In this document: in pieces, positions 34,533-44,610 of the stretch | How the letters are laid out: every line of letters starts with the position of its first letter | Position numbering within the stretch: position 1 is the first letter of the stretch | From: Notospermus geniculatus | Taxonomy: Eukaryota > Nemertea > Pilidiophora > Heteronemertea > Lineidae | Reading direction: 5' to 3' | Assembly (NCBI GenBank): GCA_002633025.1 | Contig: NMRB01000028.1 | Span: 680,220 to 744,219, forward strand | Length of the DNA: 64,000 nucleotides | The notes under the pieces: model-generated | What the model was told of the DNA's origin: nothing | Database searches by the model: none | Seen by the model: only the letters and a program-made list of their open reading frames with translations | Translations under genes and position numbers: made by a program

Positions 34533-34562
34533 GCCAATTCATACTTGCTCGCCGACGCCATG
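34533..34562. mobile_element. AATTCATACTTCC family, solitary end
   Basis: GCCAATTCATACTTGCTCGC only; the other end is not found. A C13-14 homopolymer lies shortly after, near 34599-34612. Confidence 0.4.
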
Positions 34563-35063
34563 AAGGCTCTGAGACTTGAGTAGCTTTTCTTGTAAAGCCC
34601 CCCCCCCCCAATAGTATAAGATCATGATCAGTCATACCTGATATGAAGGGCGCTCCGTGTTTGACCATGCACTGTGGCCATGATATTTTAACAATCTTCT
34701 AGTTTATCAGAGGGTGCTGTCTTCCATTCATTCCCTAATGCATTATTAATGTCATTACTGGCCGTCTGTGCCAGAACAAGCTCTTGGCTGGGGAAAGAAA
34801 TACTTGGCATTCTCTCGCTGATATATCATCGGACGGCCAATGTTTGTCATCTTAATCGTAATCACTGTTTCGGTATGAGATATTAGTTTTGGTAAATAAT
34901 GATCAGGTTTGACAGGGAGATTATAAAGGAGGAGGGGTAGCACGTAATGAGTGGATTCAAAAGATGATTTCTTAGCCAGAAGATCGATGTTTTGGACCGT
35001 TGACATTAAAAAGAATCAGTGAAGAGTCATGATAAAGCTTCAACCTATAGACCGATAAGATCT

Positions 35064-35169
35064 GGTTCATACTTCATCCGATTCAGCTGATCGTGTGGTA
35101 AATGCTATTGTTCGCTCTCCTGTTGCCATTGTGATTGGTCGCATGAGAGAACAGGATGAAGTATGATTA
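35064..35169. mobile_element. foldback variant, GTTCATACTTCATCC ends
   Basis: Left GGTTCATACTTCATCC and right GGATGAAGTATGATTA are inverted over about 14 bases, with a second inverted pair (GCTCTCCTGTTG / GAGAACAGG) inside. It abuts the next family copy. Confidence 0.5.
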
Positions 35170-35171
35170 GA

Positions 35172-35298
35172 GCCAATTCATTCTTGTTCATCGACCAGTA
35201 TGCAGAATGGAAAATGTTTTGTTTGGAACCAGCGTAGCGAGAATCACAAGGCATTTTCCGTTCTTCTTACTGGTCGGCGAGGAAGTATGGATTGGCCT
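35172..35298. mobile_element. AATTCATACTTCC family, compact copy
   Basis: Left GCCAATTCATTCTTGTTCAT, inner GAATGGAAAATGTTTTGTTT, right GGCATTTTCCGTTCTTCTTA and GGCGAGGAAGTATGGATTGG. Confidence 0.7.
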
Positions 35299-35444
35299 GA
35301 AACTGGCCCTCACCCTTCTTCACAAAGTGGGAACAAAATCTTTGTTTCAGCCATGATTAATTCAATCAGAGGTATCATGACCACCAATCACCAGCGGACA
35401 GTGTTTCTTTAGAGAATGACGTATTCATTTTTTTACTTTTTCAG

Positions 35445-35542
35445 AAAGCACGCCTCGGTTACCAGATCACGAGATTATAAGAGATCGTCATCTCGCTGTC
35501 AATACCTTTCTTGGGGTCAAATCGCGGTCTTATCGGTTTTGA
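35445..35542 (+). CDS. candidate terminal exon, unrecognised
   Basis: A very strong acceptor (CATTTTTTTACTTTTTCAG) is followed, after two bases, by STPRLPDHEIIRDRHLAVNT then FLGVKSRSYRF and a TGA. Another frame is open longer (to 35622) but reads less like protein. Its upstream exons were not found. Confidence 0.3.
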
Positions 35543-36006
35543 AGACGATGTCAACGACACATGCTGGAATATTTCAAACTTCTTTGGCACCACTTGAAAG
35601 AACTTTGATGACGAAACGCTAAGCTTTTACGCTTGACCAGCACCAAGTGTAAGTGGCAAGATAGAAGTTGGAACAGTTGAAATGGATGAACAAGTTGATA
35701 ACACTTAATCAGTGTAAACATTGTGATCGATTTTGAGACCAGGAATGAGATTTAGTCGAAGCAGCATCCTTGCACGACACATCGTCGAGTTTTCAATTAA
35801 TTTCAAATTAGCCCTTTTATTTTAATGATGGTCTTTTAACTATTGTTTCCATCATAATGCTACAAAGGAAAACATGATGAAGACGTTACCACAAGGATAC
35901 GTTTATTTCCTAAGATCGTCTCAGGACTCGTTTTCGTGATGCATGTCCAATTTCCCAATGTCAGAAACTAGCCCCCAAGGCAAAGGACATCCTTTTAAGA
36001 ATAGCA

Positions 36007-36099
36007 ATGGATTATCTTGACTTCTTTGGGTGGATTAGGATTACACGTTGTCTCTTGCTTGGATTATCGATATGCGTGACTTGGACGGAAATATACGGG
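36007..36099 (+). CDS. candidate first coding exon with signal peptide
   Basis: ATG at 36007 gives MDYLDFFGWIRITRCLLLGL then SICVTWTEIYG, 31 codons ending in phase 0 at TACGGG|GTAAGTAG, a near-perfect donor. Residues 13-27 form the hydrophobic core of a signal peptide or signal anchor, so the gene should encode a secreted or membrane protein. The following intron would contain the 36.2-36.8 kb minisatellites. A possible next exon begins after CCTGTCGACAG at 36943 (RSAAPGGDGSNHFYSLLRDN), also phase 0. Confidence 0.42.
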
Positions 36100-36224
36100 G
36101 TAAGTAGCCTACGTTTTCAGTTGCTTGCTGCTTATCAAGTGGTTGTTGGTTGCTGCTTGTCATCTTGCCCTGACAAGTGTTCCTATCACTCCTATAGCTC
36201 GAAGGGCGAAGTGACCGCAGGCCT

Positions 36225-36900
36225 TGATATGTCAAGATGCTGCTTGCCAACTTGTTGTCGGTTGCTGCTTGTCAACTTGTTGTTGGTTGCTGCTTGTCAA
36301 CTTGTTGTTGGTTGCTGCTTGTCAACTTGTTGTTGATTGCTGCTTGTCAACTTGTTGTTGGTTGCTGCTTGTCAACTTGTTGTTGATTGCTGCTTGTCAA
36401 CTTGTTGTTGATTGCAGCTTGTCAACTCGTTGCTGCTTGTCAACCTGTTGATGATTGCTGCTTGTCAACTTGTTGCTGCTTGTCAACTTGTTGTTGGTTG
36501 CTGCTTGTCAAATGATTGTTTGTAGCTGCTTGTCAACTGGCTGTTGCTCAGTAGTGTTGCATGACAACTGTGGTTATTGGTTGCTGTTGTCAACTGGTTG
36601 TTGGTTGCTGTTGTCAACCGATTGTTGGTTGCTGTTGTCAACCGATTGTTGGTTGCTGTTGTCAACTGGTTGTTGGTTGCTGTTGTCAACTGGTTGTTGG
36701 TTGCTGTTGTCAACTGGTTGTTGGTTGCTTATTGTCCGCTGGTTGTTGCGGGTTGCTGCTAATCATCAGGCTGTTGTTGCTGCTCGTCATCTGGTTGTTG
36801 CTTATCCCCTGACTATTGTTGCTGGTTGTCAATTAGTTGTTGTTGTGTTATTGCTCCTTGTCAACTGGTTATTGGTTGTTGCTTGTCCAACTGGCTCTTG
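36225..36900. repeat. 25-bp and 24-bp minisatellite tract
   Basis: The left part (about 36239-36540) repeats a 25-bp unit, GTCAACTTGTTGTTGGTTGC plus TGCTT, with GTCAAC at 36271, 36296, 36321 and so on. The right part (about 36583-36730) repeats a related 24-bp unit with GTCAACTGGTTGTTGG, six times. Degenerate units continue to about 36900. Long Leu/Val/Cys-rich frames on the plus strand and Thr/Asn-rich frames on the minus are by-products. Confidence 0.9.
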
Positions 36901-37176
36901 TTGTTTTTTCGTGTTTGGTGGACGCCATGATCCTGTCGACAGCGGTCAGCGGCGCCTGGTGGCGATGGAAGCAATCATTTCTACTCGCTACTACGTGACA
37001 ACCGACATGTGTAAACACGGTAAAAGTTATTCCCTTCAACTACGGCGCATTACTTCTCATTAAGTGGCTACCTGGCCGTTAATTGGTCACAATAATCGCG
37101 ACTATAAATCAGTTGTATGGGTACCTAAAACAGGTAGTGCTACCCTGGGTAGGATGACGTCTTCGGAAGTGTTCTC

Positions 37177-37443
37177 ATGGGTTTGTCTGAGAAGGAACAT
37201 TCTGAAAAACCAGTGACCCGACGGGCTCTTCGTGTAGAAACACCGCTAAGAACAAGACTGGGACACGAAATCTCAAACACGCAGATGTTTGCTATAAAGC
37301 TAGCCAGCGATATAATGATCTATCATCTTGCAATTCACCTGCGTCATTCTACACAAATGAGTTGTTTCTGCAGATTTATCACTGGTCCTGAAAAAGGAAC
37401 AAGAGAAATGGCGACTAATTTTCACCTTGTTTATGAGACCTAG
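37177..37443 (+). CDS. possible exon, unrecognised
   Basis: ATG-led 88-codon frame with soluble-protein composition: GLSEKEHSEKPVTRRALRVE, then RTRLGHEISNTQMFAIKLAS and SDIMIYHLAIHLRHST. No clear splice boundary. It lies between the signal-peptide exon and the terminal exon on the same strand and could belong to the same gene. Confidence 0.22.
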   Translation: MGLSEKEHSEKPVTRRALRVETPLRTRLGHEISNTQMFAIKLASDIMIYHLAIHLRHSTQMSCFCRFITGPEKGTREMATNFHLVYET

Positions 37444-37550
37444 GCCGATGACAGTCAGAAAACTAATAATTTTTACCAACTTAAAAGTGGCACTTCTGCC
37501 CTCAAATTCTGCTCGTGATTTAGAGGACGAGAAATGATAGGCCTGTAACA

Positions 37551-37706
37551 GTAAAGAATGTCCCCCCTGTAAAAGAGTCCGCTTCTATTGTTCAGTGATG
37601 GATGAAGGTGCAGTGCTATAGAAACCAATCGGCAGCGATTACAATGTACGGACAATAGGATCTTGTTCCTAACACAGTTTATCCTGGGGACATTGTTTCC
37701 TTTCAC
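37551..37706. mobile_element. MITE, GTAAAGAATGTCCCC family, copy 1
   Basis: Left GTAAAGAATGTCCCCCCTGT, right GGGGACATTGTTTCCTTTCA. The interior (CCGCTTCTATTGTT, ATAGAAACCAATC, GGATCTTGTTCC) aligns along its length with 41644-41808. Confidence 0.72.
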
Positions 37707-37763
37707 GATGAGTTGTTTGCCGATTCTGCCTCTTCGGTAATTTGATTTGAAAATCTATTTCAG

Positions 37764-37938
37764 TGAAGTTCTGGCGTTCAAATCTCTCCCCAGGGAATTT
37801 CAAGAACTTCTGACGAACACGATCCGAGCAAACGACCATCTTTCCATCTATCGACCCTTGGCCAAATCAAAACTTCGAGCATTGCACGTAAACAATGAAA
37901 TCAAAGCGTCAAAAACACTTTTAAATCGTCGACAATAA
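37764..37938 (+). CDS. terminal coding exon, unrecognised
   Basis: The acceptor AAAATCTATTTCAG precedes an exon entering with one base and reading EVLAFKSLPREFQELLTNTI then RANDHLSIYRPLAKSKLRAL and EIKASKTLLNRRQ to a TAA at 37936-37938. AATAAA at 37977-37982 is well placed as the polyadenylation signal. The tail is basic and alpha-helical in character. The transcript would end head-on against the SOCS-box gene, whose own AATAAA (minus strand) lies at about 37939-37945 inside this 3' end. Confidence 0.5.
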
Positions 37939-38229
37939 TTATTTATTCAAAGCATCTCAGTCTCCATAAAATATTCAATAAATACGATAAATTAGAAAGC
38001 TGCATGACAATACAAATATGTAAATTCTAACAAAGGGTCCGGAGGAATAGTTGATACCAGGTACCAGGGTACATGATGGAAGCCTAGTTTCGTGACCTTC
38101 CTTTCCGTTCCACGATGGCGTTCGGAATGTTTTATTTTACTGCTGATTTTAGGTCTTGTTCGGGAGGAATTCGTTTGACGACCAAACGTCTGCTCTGCTT
38201 CATGAAATGACATACGTAACATTTGATAT

Positions 38230-39421
38230 TCACAAGTGTTTAAGTCCAGTTTGACTACTTGTCCGTTCGTACGGGTCACACCAATCGTTGAAGGACAAGT
38301 GCTTTTTCAGTGACTTTGGTAATGGTAGTTTTCCGATGTTTACATCTGAGCAGCCATGATGTTTGAGCGAGAGATTCTGACGAATTTTTATGCGGCAGAT
38401 GTCGGATAAACTCGATGGTTTCCGGACGGTATCAAGCAACATTTTACATGTCGCTCTCTCCTTCAGAGCTGTTTCAATCTCGTCCCTATGACCTGTAGCA
38501 ATCATGCAATCAATCATCTCCTCGTCGTGTCGCTGGCAAACCATCTTTGCAAGCTCCAAAATTGCTTGACCTTTCAAAATGAGGCAGAATAATTTCACAA
38601 GCCGCTTCCTGGGTTCGTTATCTTGGTAATCACGACTTTTCGACACAGTTGTTGAAAAATTAGAAGGAAGAGTGCAGCCATTTTTGCAGAGTCTTTCTAT
38701 ACAGACCGAGAGTGTCAACAGATCTGTGTAAATGCAGCCGTTCTTTTGGGGTTGTGTCACTGTAATAACGGCTTTTTCTAGAATTTGACAGCACCGCTTA
38801 TGAGCCCTCACCTCCGTACAAATCTCACTCCCGTTGTGGAGCAGCGTGAACGAGATGTGAAGCAAACCTCGCGAGATGTACTTCGCAAAATAGTCTTGCG
38901 CGAAATCTTTGTATTCGTTCACATTGTTCACGACGACGACAGGGGAGCTGAAATCTTCGTTCTCATTTTTCGATGACGTAGAAGGCGTTTTTATCACAGA
39001 TGATGAATACGTCATCGAAACTGGAGCAAATTCTGCTGAGGTCTCGGAGAGGATTTTTACAGCTAGTGCCAAGGGAGAAAAGAAATCAGCAAAGCCATTG
39101 CAATCTGCATCGAAGCGAAGCAGAAGTCTCACTAAATCAATGCGACAGTTTATAACCGCCAGGTGTAATGCTGTGAATCCTTCGTTGTCGGCAATATTTG
39201 GATCAGCACCACTGCACAGCAACTTCTCCACCACGTGTGAACGCCCCCTGGCGACGGCTCTATGAAGCACCGTTCGACCAGCTCTGTCCTTGATGTTGAT
39301 GCCATCCGGGCCACCGTAGATGCATGGTGTCACGTGGTCGGTACAACCTATCTCTGGGCCAATCACACAGTAGCTGCTCATGGTGATATGGCGTCTCTGT
39401 GTCTGGCTCTGTGTTTTCTTC
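38230..39421 (-). CDS. ankyrin-repeat and SOCS-box protein (ASB-like), last coding exon
   Basis: The frame runs from a TTTTTCTTATTCCAG acceptor at 39422 to a stop at 38230. The first ATG in it (39381) gives 383 residues. Two clear ankyrin repeats lie at about 33-65 (GRTVLHRAVARGRSHVVEKL, GADPN) and 66-98 (GFTALHLAVINC, VRLLLRF), with a decayed third after 100. A serine-rich linker and a helical region follow. At the C-terminus a SOCS box spans about 322-365: BC-box L325/C329/I332 (SLSDICRIKIRQNL) and Cul5-box LPLP (352-355). ASB proteins use the SOCS box to bind Elongin B/C and Cullin-5 and the ankyrin repeats to recruit substrates for ubiquitination in the cytosol. The open frame before the ATG and the good acceptor mean more N-terminal sequence lies in upstream exons. 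The exact ASB subtype is not recognisable. Confidence 0.88.
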
Positions 39422-39547
39422 CTGGAATAAGAAAAATGTTGAATGAAGATACGAAAGCTTGAGTTAGGTTACGTGTCGCGAAATTGGTGGATCAAGCAGC
39501 GCATAGGTATTAGAGAACATGGAGTCTGGGTCAATGGACCCGTGCGT

Positions 39548-39590
39548 AGACTGGTTCCCGTGCAGAACGGCAAAGACGGGAACCAGCCTA
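39548..39590. mobile_element. short foldback, CTGGTTCCC ends
   Basis: GACTGGTTCCCGT and its complement ACGGGAACCAGCC flank a ~15-base loop; GCGTAG/CTATGC extend the pairing loosely. It shares the end word with 13320-13401 and 42348-42410. Confidence 0.5.
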
Positions 39591-39640
39591 TGCATTTAAT
39601 GCACAGGAAAGCACTGAGTTCAGTCACCACTCTCCACCAC

Positions 39641-39885
39641 CAGGAATCAATAAATTCGGAAAATAAAAAGGTACCGTCGGCATCCAGGCGGTGGAGAGCG
39701 ACGTCTGTTAGTCCATACTTTCCTTGTCCACAATCCACGATCCATCGATCGAGACGCCATGTTTTTCCCAAACCCAACAAATCGGTTTCAGTGAAACATT
39801 TCGATGCTTTGATGGACTTTTTACCAATCAGTGCTAATTTGTTTTTTTTGCCCGTCGAGTGGAACCGAAAATCTACTTCTTCAGT
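39641..39885 (-). CDS. candidate exon upstream of the SOCS-box exon
   Basis: Minus frame reads GKKNKLALIGKKSIKASKCF, then TWRLDRWIVDCGQGKYGL and TDVALHRLDADGTFLFSEFI, clearly protein-like. A possible donor, TCCTG|GTGGTG at 39639-39640, leaves two bases, matching the one-base start of the exon at 39421. The donor is weak and the 5' boundary is unresolved. If joined, this is the N-terminal part of the ASB-like protein. I do not recognise a domain. Confidence 0.4.
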
Positions 39886-40028
39886 GAAGCAGCAAGGTTA
39901 TTACGCGTAAAAGCTTCTTTAGCTGGGCAGAGCTTGCAAGCCTCATCATGCATGAACGTCCCCCAGAGGGCGATTTGTTTATGTAAAGGAATGGAAGGAA
40001 GAAAAACGTTATCAAGAAGAAATCGTAC

Positions 40029-40190
40029 CTGCGTCGGTTCAAAATTTTCGAAAGAGTGACCGTAATAATACGGCGTCGATGAAACGTCCAGGACCTCGAT
40101 GTCAGGCGCAAATCTCTGTTGATGTCGAAAGGTTTTAAATCCTGGCGTCCTACAATAAACATTCCGAATCGTTCCGATGGCTTCACGTTT
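40029..40190 (-). CDS. candidate exon, unrecognised
   Basis: A 54-codon, phase-0 exon between an AACTGAAATAG acceptor and ACGCAG|GTACGA donor. It reads REAIGTIRNVYCRTPGFKTF, then RHQQRFAPDIEVLDVSST and YYYGHSFENFEPTQ. It is on the same strand as, and 144 bp upstream of, the exon at 39641-39885, so it is probably the same gene. The acceptor has a poor pyrimidine tract. Confidence 0.4.
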
Positions 40191-41643
40191 CTATTTCAGT
40201 TCTAATATCGGTCCAGTTTGTTGATTATTGCACCATTTCACGAGTCAAACGTCGATATTCCTCAGTAGTGACTCGCGGAAACACGGAGATCAAAACCGAA
40301 AGTAGACCAACAACTCTGCTTTCCCCTGGAATTCGAATCGCTGACCTCCCTCCCTCACACAAGCCAGGCTCCTGTTCAAGAAATAATAATAATTCCGTAC
40401 TGCTTCGCGAATTTATAGGCCTACTGCGGTTTAAAACAAGAAAGGGCACAAGTTTTGACCTGGCCTTGGCGTGTCCCAGAACGCCGGCGGGCCTAAACAA
40501 AACCCTGGCACGGTGTTTTGCAAGAGGTGTTGTCCCTATGTACAAGCTGTGGGTTCTCGCCTGGGCAGGGGGCCACGATTATCAGGTCATTAAAGAACAC
40601 GAAGGTGTTATCAATGGCTTGTGTACACAAAGAGTTGACAAAGCACCCCATAGTGAGTTAAATAGTTAGTCATTAGTACCCTCACTAAAACTTTGCCCAC
40701 TGGGCCTAGTTTCCATGAAGTTTGCCATTGCACAATATGAGAGGGTTATTTTTTCAGAATAAAATGTCGGCGTACATGTGCATGACTGTAGAGCTTCGTG
40801 CTTTAAATGTGTACGAGACCGTCTGCACATCCATTCATAAATGTCAGGCCAGTGTGTAAATCATTGGTCATTATTGTTGATCGGATTCACGGAATCAGTG
40901 ATTTGAAATGAAGACATTAAGCCTAGGCCTAGTTTATATCATAGGCTATCGTCGAAGCCGTCAAGTGGGAATGACCGACAATCTCGACTCGAGAGATCTA
41001 GGACATTGCTCTCGATTGAAGGAATTGGGCTTTTGATAAGGAATAGATCTATCATAGAAAGACACCACTTCCTTGGTGATCAAGTGGTCATATCGGCGTG
41101 AACGGGCCTACAACTCACGCGGCCAACCATTTTGCGATGCCCCGCAACCGATGACGGGGCAATTTTGCTTTCATCATGAGCATGGATTCAGTTCTATACG
41201 ATCTGTAACAAGGCGTCCATCTCTACGGCACCACAACCTTCCTGCTACACCAATTCACCTCTCCACGTTTCCTCCGCCGAGAGGTCCCAGATCCTCTCTG
41301 ACAGGATAGCTGAATAATTGATGTGGTGTAATATGGGGTAAAGGGATGTCGCCGTGTCGAAGCAAGAGAGACATATCCTTGCCTCCCACGGCACATGGAA
41401 AAGTGCACTATCTAAAAGATAGCCGTGACATGAGTGAGGTCACACGGACTTAGGCTACATCTCACAGCAAAATTGATCTCACAGGCAGGGAATACATATT
41501 GTGTTGAGATCGGTAGCGTCTGTCATCTAAATCACGTGACGATCCGAAAGAAATGGCGTTGATTGTTGGAAAGCCACTGATTGCTATTTTGTTGACCAGT
41601 CAACGCGTTAGAAGTGACGACCACGTGATTATGGACGACAGGT

Positions 41644-41808
41644 GTAACGGTACAGAGTGTCCCCCTGTAAAAAGTGTCCACTTCTATTGTTGAATGACGG
41701 AATAAGCGGCATGACTATAGAAAACCAATCCCCAGAGATTAGAATGTAACAATAAAGGATCTTTTGTTCCTGGGACAGTTTTTCCTGGGGACATTCTTTC
41801 CCTTTACA
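41644..41808. mobile_element. MITE, GTAAAGAATGTCCCC family, copy 2
   Basis: Right end GGGGACATTCTTTCCCTTTA is intact and the left end (GGTACAGAGTGTCCCCCTGT) is diverged. Internal alignment with 37551-37706 is continuous. A weaker third fragment (AGAATGTCTCCC, GTGTCCGCTTTATT) is at about 43683-43720. Confidence 0.68.
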
Positions 41809-41932
41809 CCGGCGCTACAGATTTAATCCTAGCGGTGAAATCTGCAACCAATCTAACACTGACTTCAAGTGAAAGAATGTCGTGTTTCCATTCCTGAATA
41901 ATGCACCTTGAGTCACAATCCGATCAGGGGAA

Positions 41933-42259
41933 TTACGACCACTTCTCGTCTGATTCGAGAAGTTTTTGCCCATTAAGAAGCTTTTGCACCAGAATGCCAA
42001 ACGCGACCGCCAAGGTCAACAACAGCAGAGGCAGTTTCTTTTTCAATTTGCGAACCCTGAATTATGCACGACTGCATGGTGGCTTGCTCAGCAACCCGAG
42101 GTTTTACCGCATAGTTACGGTTGTAAACGACTGCGTCATCAGTGTGGTCGATCTGACGACGATGTCGATGGTTGTGACGTTACCAAAGTCGGGTTCTACG
42201 TCATCAAATTGGGGGTTCTCTTCTGGTGGGCTAAGATCTGGTTTATACTCGATCTGATC
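41933..42259 (-). CDS. two terminal exons of a single-pass membrane protein, unrecognised
   Basis: Exon 1 (42259-42108) follows AAAAACAG in phase 0: DQIEYKPDLSPPEENPQFDD, VEPDFGNVTTIDIVVRST, then MTQSFTTVTM. It exits with two bases at ATGCG|GTAAAA. Exon 2 (42056-41933) follows GTGCATAATTCAG and begins with the one base needed: VRKLKKK, a 16-residue hydrophobic helix PLLLLTLAVAFGILVQ, and a short tail LLNGQKLLESDEKWS to a TAA. The positively charged run before the helix and the short tail suggest a tail-anchored or single-pass protein. The intron is only 51 bp and a multiple of three, so a retained-intron pseudogene reading is possible. Confidence 0.45.
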
Positions 42260-42347
42260 CTGTTTTTAAATCGTGCTGAAATTTACATTCGATTACACCT
42301 CGTACGATGGCGAAATAGGATGAAGTGTGAACCAAGCCTTATATAGT

Positions 42348-42410
42348 GTTAGGCTGGTTCCCGGTCCCAACATTGCTCAATGACATGTTGGGACCGGGTA
42401 CCAGTCTAAC
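42348..42410. mobile_element. short foldback, GTTAGGCTGGTTCCC ends
   Basis: GTTAGGCTGGTTCCCGGTCC and its complement GGACCGGGTACCAGTCTAAC enclose AACATTGCTCAATGACATGT. Confidence 0.68.
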
Positions 42411-42561
42411 ATACTGTACATTCTTCACTGCCATATCAAAATGGCCGCTCAAAAGAACTCAAACTGACCAGATTTTGTACTAGACAACTTTCGTTTGACT
42501 TTGAAATTCAAAGTACATGTAAGCAATGATCAAGGCCAAAGGTTTACCATCAAACGCAGGT

Positions 42562-42643
42562 GATCTTTCCCTGCCCTACCTTCCGGAGGTCACATCACGA
42601 ATAGACGACAAATCGGATGTGACCATACAAATCCAGCGACAAG
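42562..42643 (+). CDS. possible internal exon, unrecognised
   Basis: Between a TCAAACGCAG acceptor and CGACAAG|GTATTC donor, entering with two bases and leaving in phase 1: DLSLPYLPEVTSRIDDKSDV then TIQIQRQ. Frame is open beyond both ends. No partner exon found. Confidence 0.22.
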
Positions 42644-42749
42644 GTATTCGGATGAAACGCAATGATTTAGGCCGATTTCTCATCTTTAACAGGCTGTTTC
42701 ATGGAGAAAAGAGGCAGATATGGCATTATTGGCACGATTTATAGTTTGA

Positions 42750-44600
42750 TCTGTACCCTTAAGAAAATATCTTAGGCGGGTTAATGTGGCAACCGACGGC
42801 TTGAGAATGTCTGAAAGTTATAAGAATCTTTATCTCTCGTCGTATATAGACAACACCAATCAGGGTGATTCGGCAGACCAGTCACGAGTCATTTCCCAGC
42901 TGCTGCCCGAAAGGTTTTGACGGCGTCTCAGCCGCTGTTGGTGTAAACAGACCGAGAGATTATTGTCAATATGATTATCTATATACATATGCACTTCATC
43001 GAGAAACTGATTGCAATACATCATCTTTGAGGCCAGACCACCGGGGTCTATCATTGTCAGGCAGACCAGGGTATCATCTGACAGAATGGGGCCTGGCTTT
43101 GTATTCCCGAAGAGGTTTTCCGAAGGCAGGCACCGCCATCAAGGACTCCTCGTGCAAACAGACACCAGACACTTAGACAATCCATTTAGTCAAACAAAGC
43201 AGACCAATTATACACGTGGGGAATAAAGCCGAGGAGGGAAATAGTGTAAACTGAGGAACATGATATCTCAGGTGGATTCAGGGTCCTTGGGGTTTGCCGA
43301 GCTCTTAAGTGGAGAAACCCGAGGGAAGATCCACCGTGGGTTAAAAAAACATTGTCTTTAGCTTTGTTCTCGGTGTTTGTTAACTTCTTCGTGATGGGCG
43401 ATAACAAACTTTATCCCCAGCTGGAAAACATCAGTTTATTATTTATTATCACCCCATAAAGTCAGCCCTCCCAGACGCTGATAGGCCAGCCTTGGCCCTC
43501 TGTGGACTGGACAAATGACGTGAAATCAGCAACAGACCGGTCCGCAATTATAACACTGGCTATTGCATTGGTTATTTAAAAGCAATAGCGTCACACCACA
43601 TGCATATGGATGGGAACAAATGTAAATATCAATTTTTAATGGGAAATATGTGGTCTCTGCATACAGACAGGTGTAATGACTGAGAATGTCTCCCATATGA
43701 CAGTGTCCGCTTTATTATTTGGCAGACACTCAAGAAAAACGGCGAGATGTGTTTATCAGTGCCTCCCTGTTGTCACATCGCCGCTTATGCCGCCAATCTT
43801 GGNGGGGGGGGGGCAATGAAAAATGTTACATCCGCAATATAAAGGCCGGCATCATAGAATCGAATGTCCCCCCTCCCATCAGGGTACCCCTCAGTTGGAC
43901 TCTGGAGTGACCAAGACCTTCCCACGACGAACAACATACAGATACAGGCGGACATCATCACGAAGGGCATTCTATCACACAGGGTTAGCGTATATTTCAG
44001 GATACATGTATTTTCTGACCCTTCTATGACATTCCTTTAGGAAAGATCCAATGTGTGGGTTAGTTGACAAAAGACAGGATATCTGTAAGAATTCACAAGG
44101 CAAAAAACTCCTCCAGAGAAAACCAGCTTCACGCCGACATTACAGGAGATGAATGGTAACAATAACTCGTTGTCAAACAAAGGATTAGGTCTCACTGCAC
44201 AGTGTGGGAAGATTTCTAATTTGTTCCTCTCCCAGGAAAAACAGATTCCTTTGATACGAATGGTAAATGTCTCAATGAGAGTGATTTCAACCCACGGTAT
44301 TTCGGGTATCTACTCGAGATATTTACGTCCTGATGGATTTCCTTTGTCAGGCAAATTCGCCCCTTAAGTGGAAAATGTGGTTCGAATCAGGTGTCGTAGA
44401 AGTGTTTATGGATGATCAATTTGTGCCTGATGAATGGACCGGTTTTGTCGGACAATTAGGAAAGTTTATGTAAAGAATCAAAGGCTCCCATTTCCTGGAG
44501 AAAAATCTCAACGTGCGAAGGATTATTTACCGACATAATGAGGGTACTTCGACCCGTTCGTGCTGAATACGTGTTGTAAGATCTGTCATCATTTATGGAA
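42750..44600. other. stretch without a supported gene
   Basis: No exon-like segment. Contains a poly-G run with an ambiguous base (43803) and the MITE fragment near 43.7 kb. Confidence 0.4.
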
Positions 44601-44610
44601 ATACGGCGGC

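Noticed and set aside
36224-37063. Hydrophobic Leu/Val/Cys-rich frame up to about 200 codons
   Set aside because: By-product of 24/25-bp minisatellites; the same repeat gives other long frames on both strands.
44380-44400. tRNA gene (GGTTCGAATC B-box-like word)
   Set aside because: No matching A-box, anticodon arm or acceptor stem around it.
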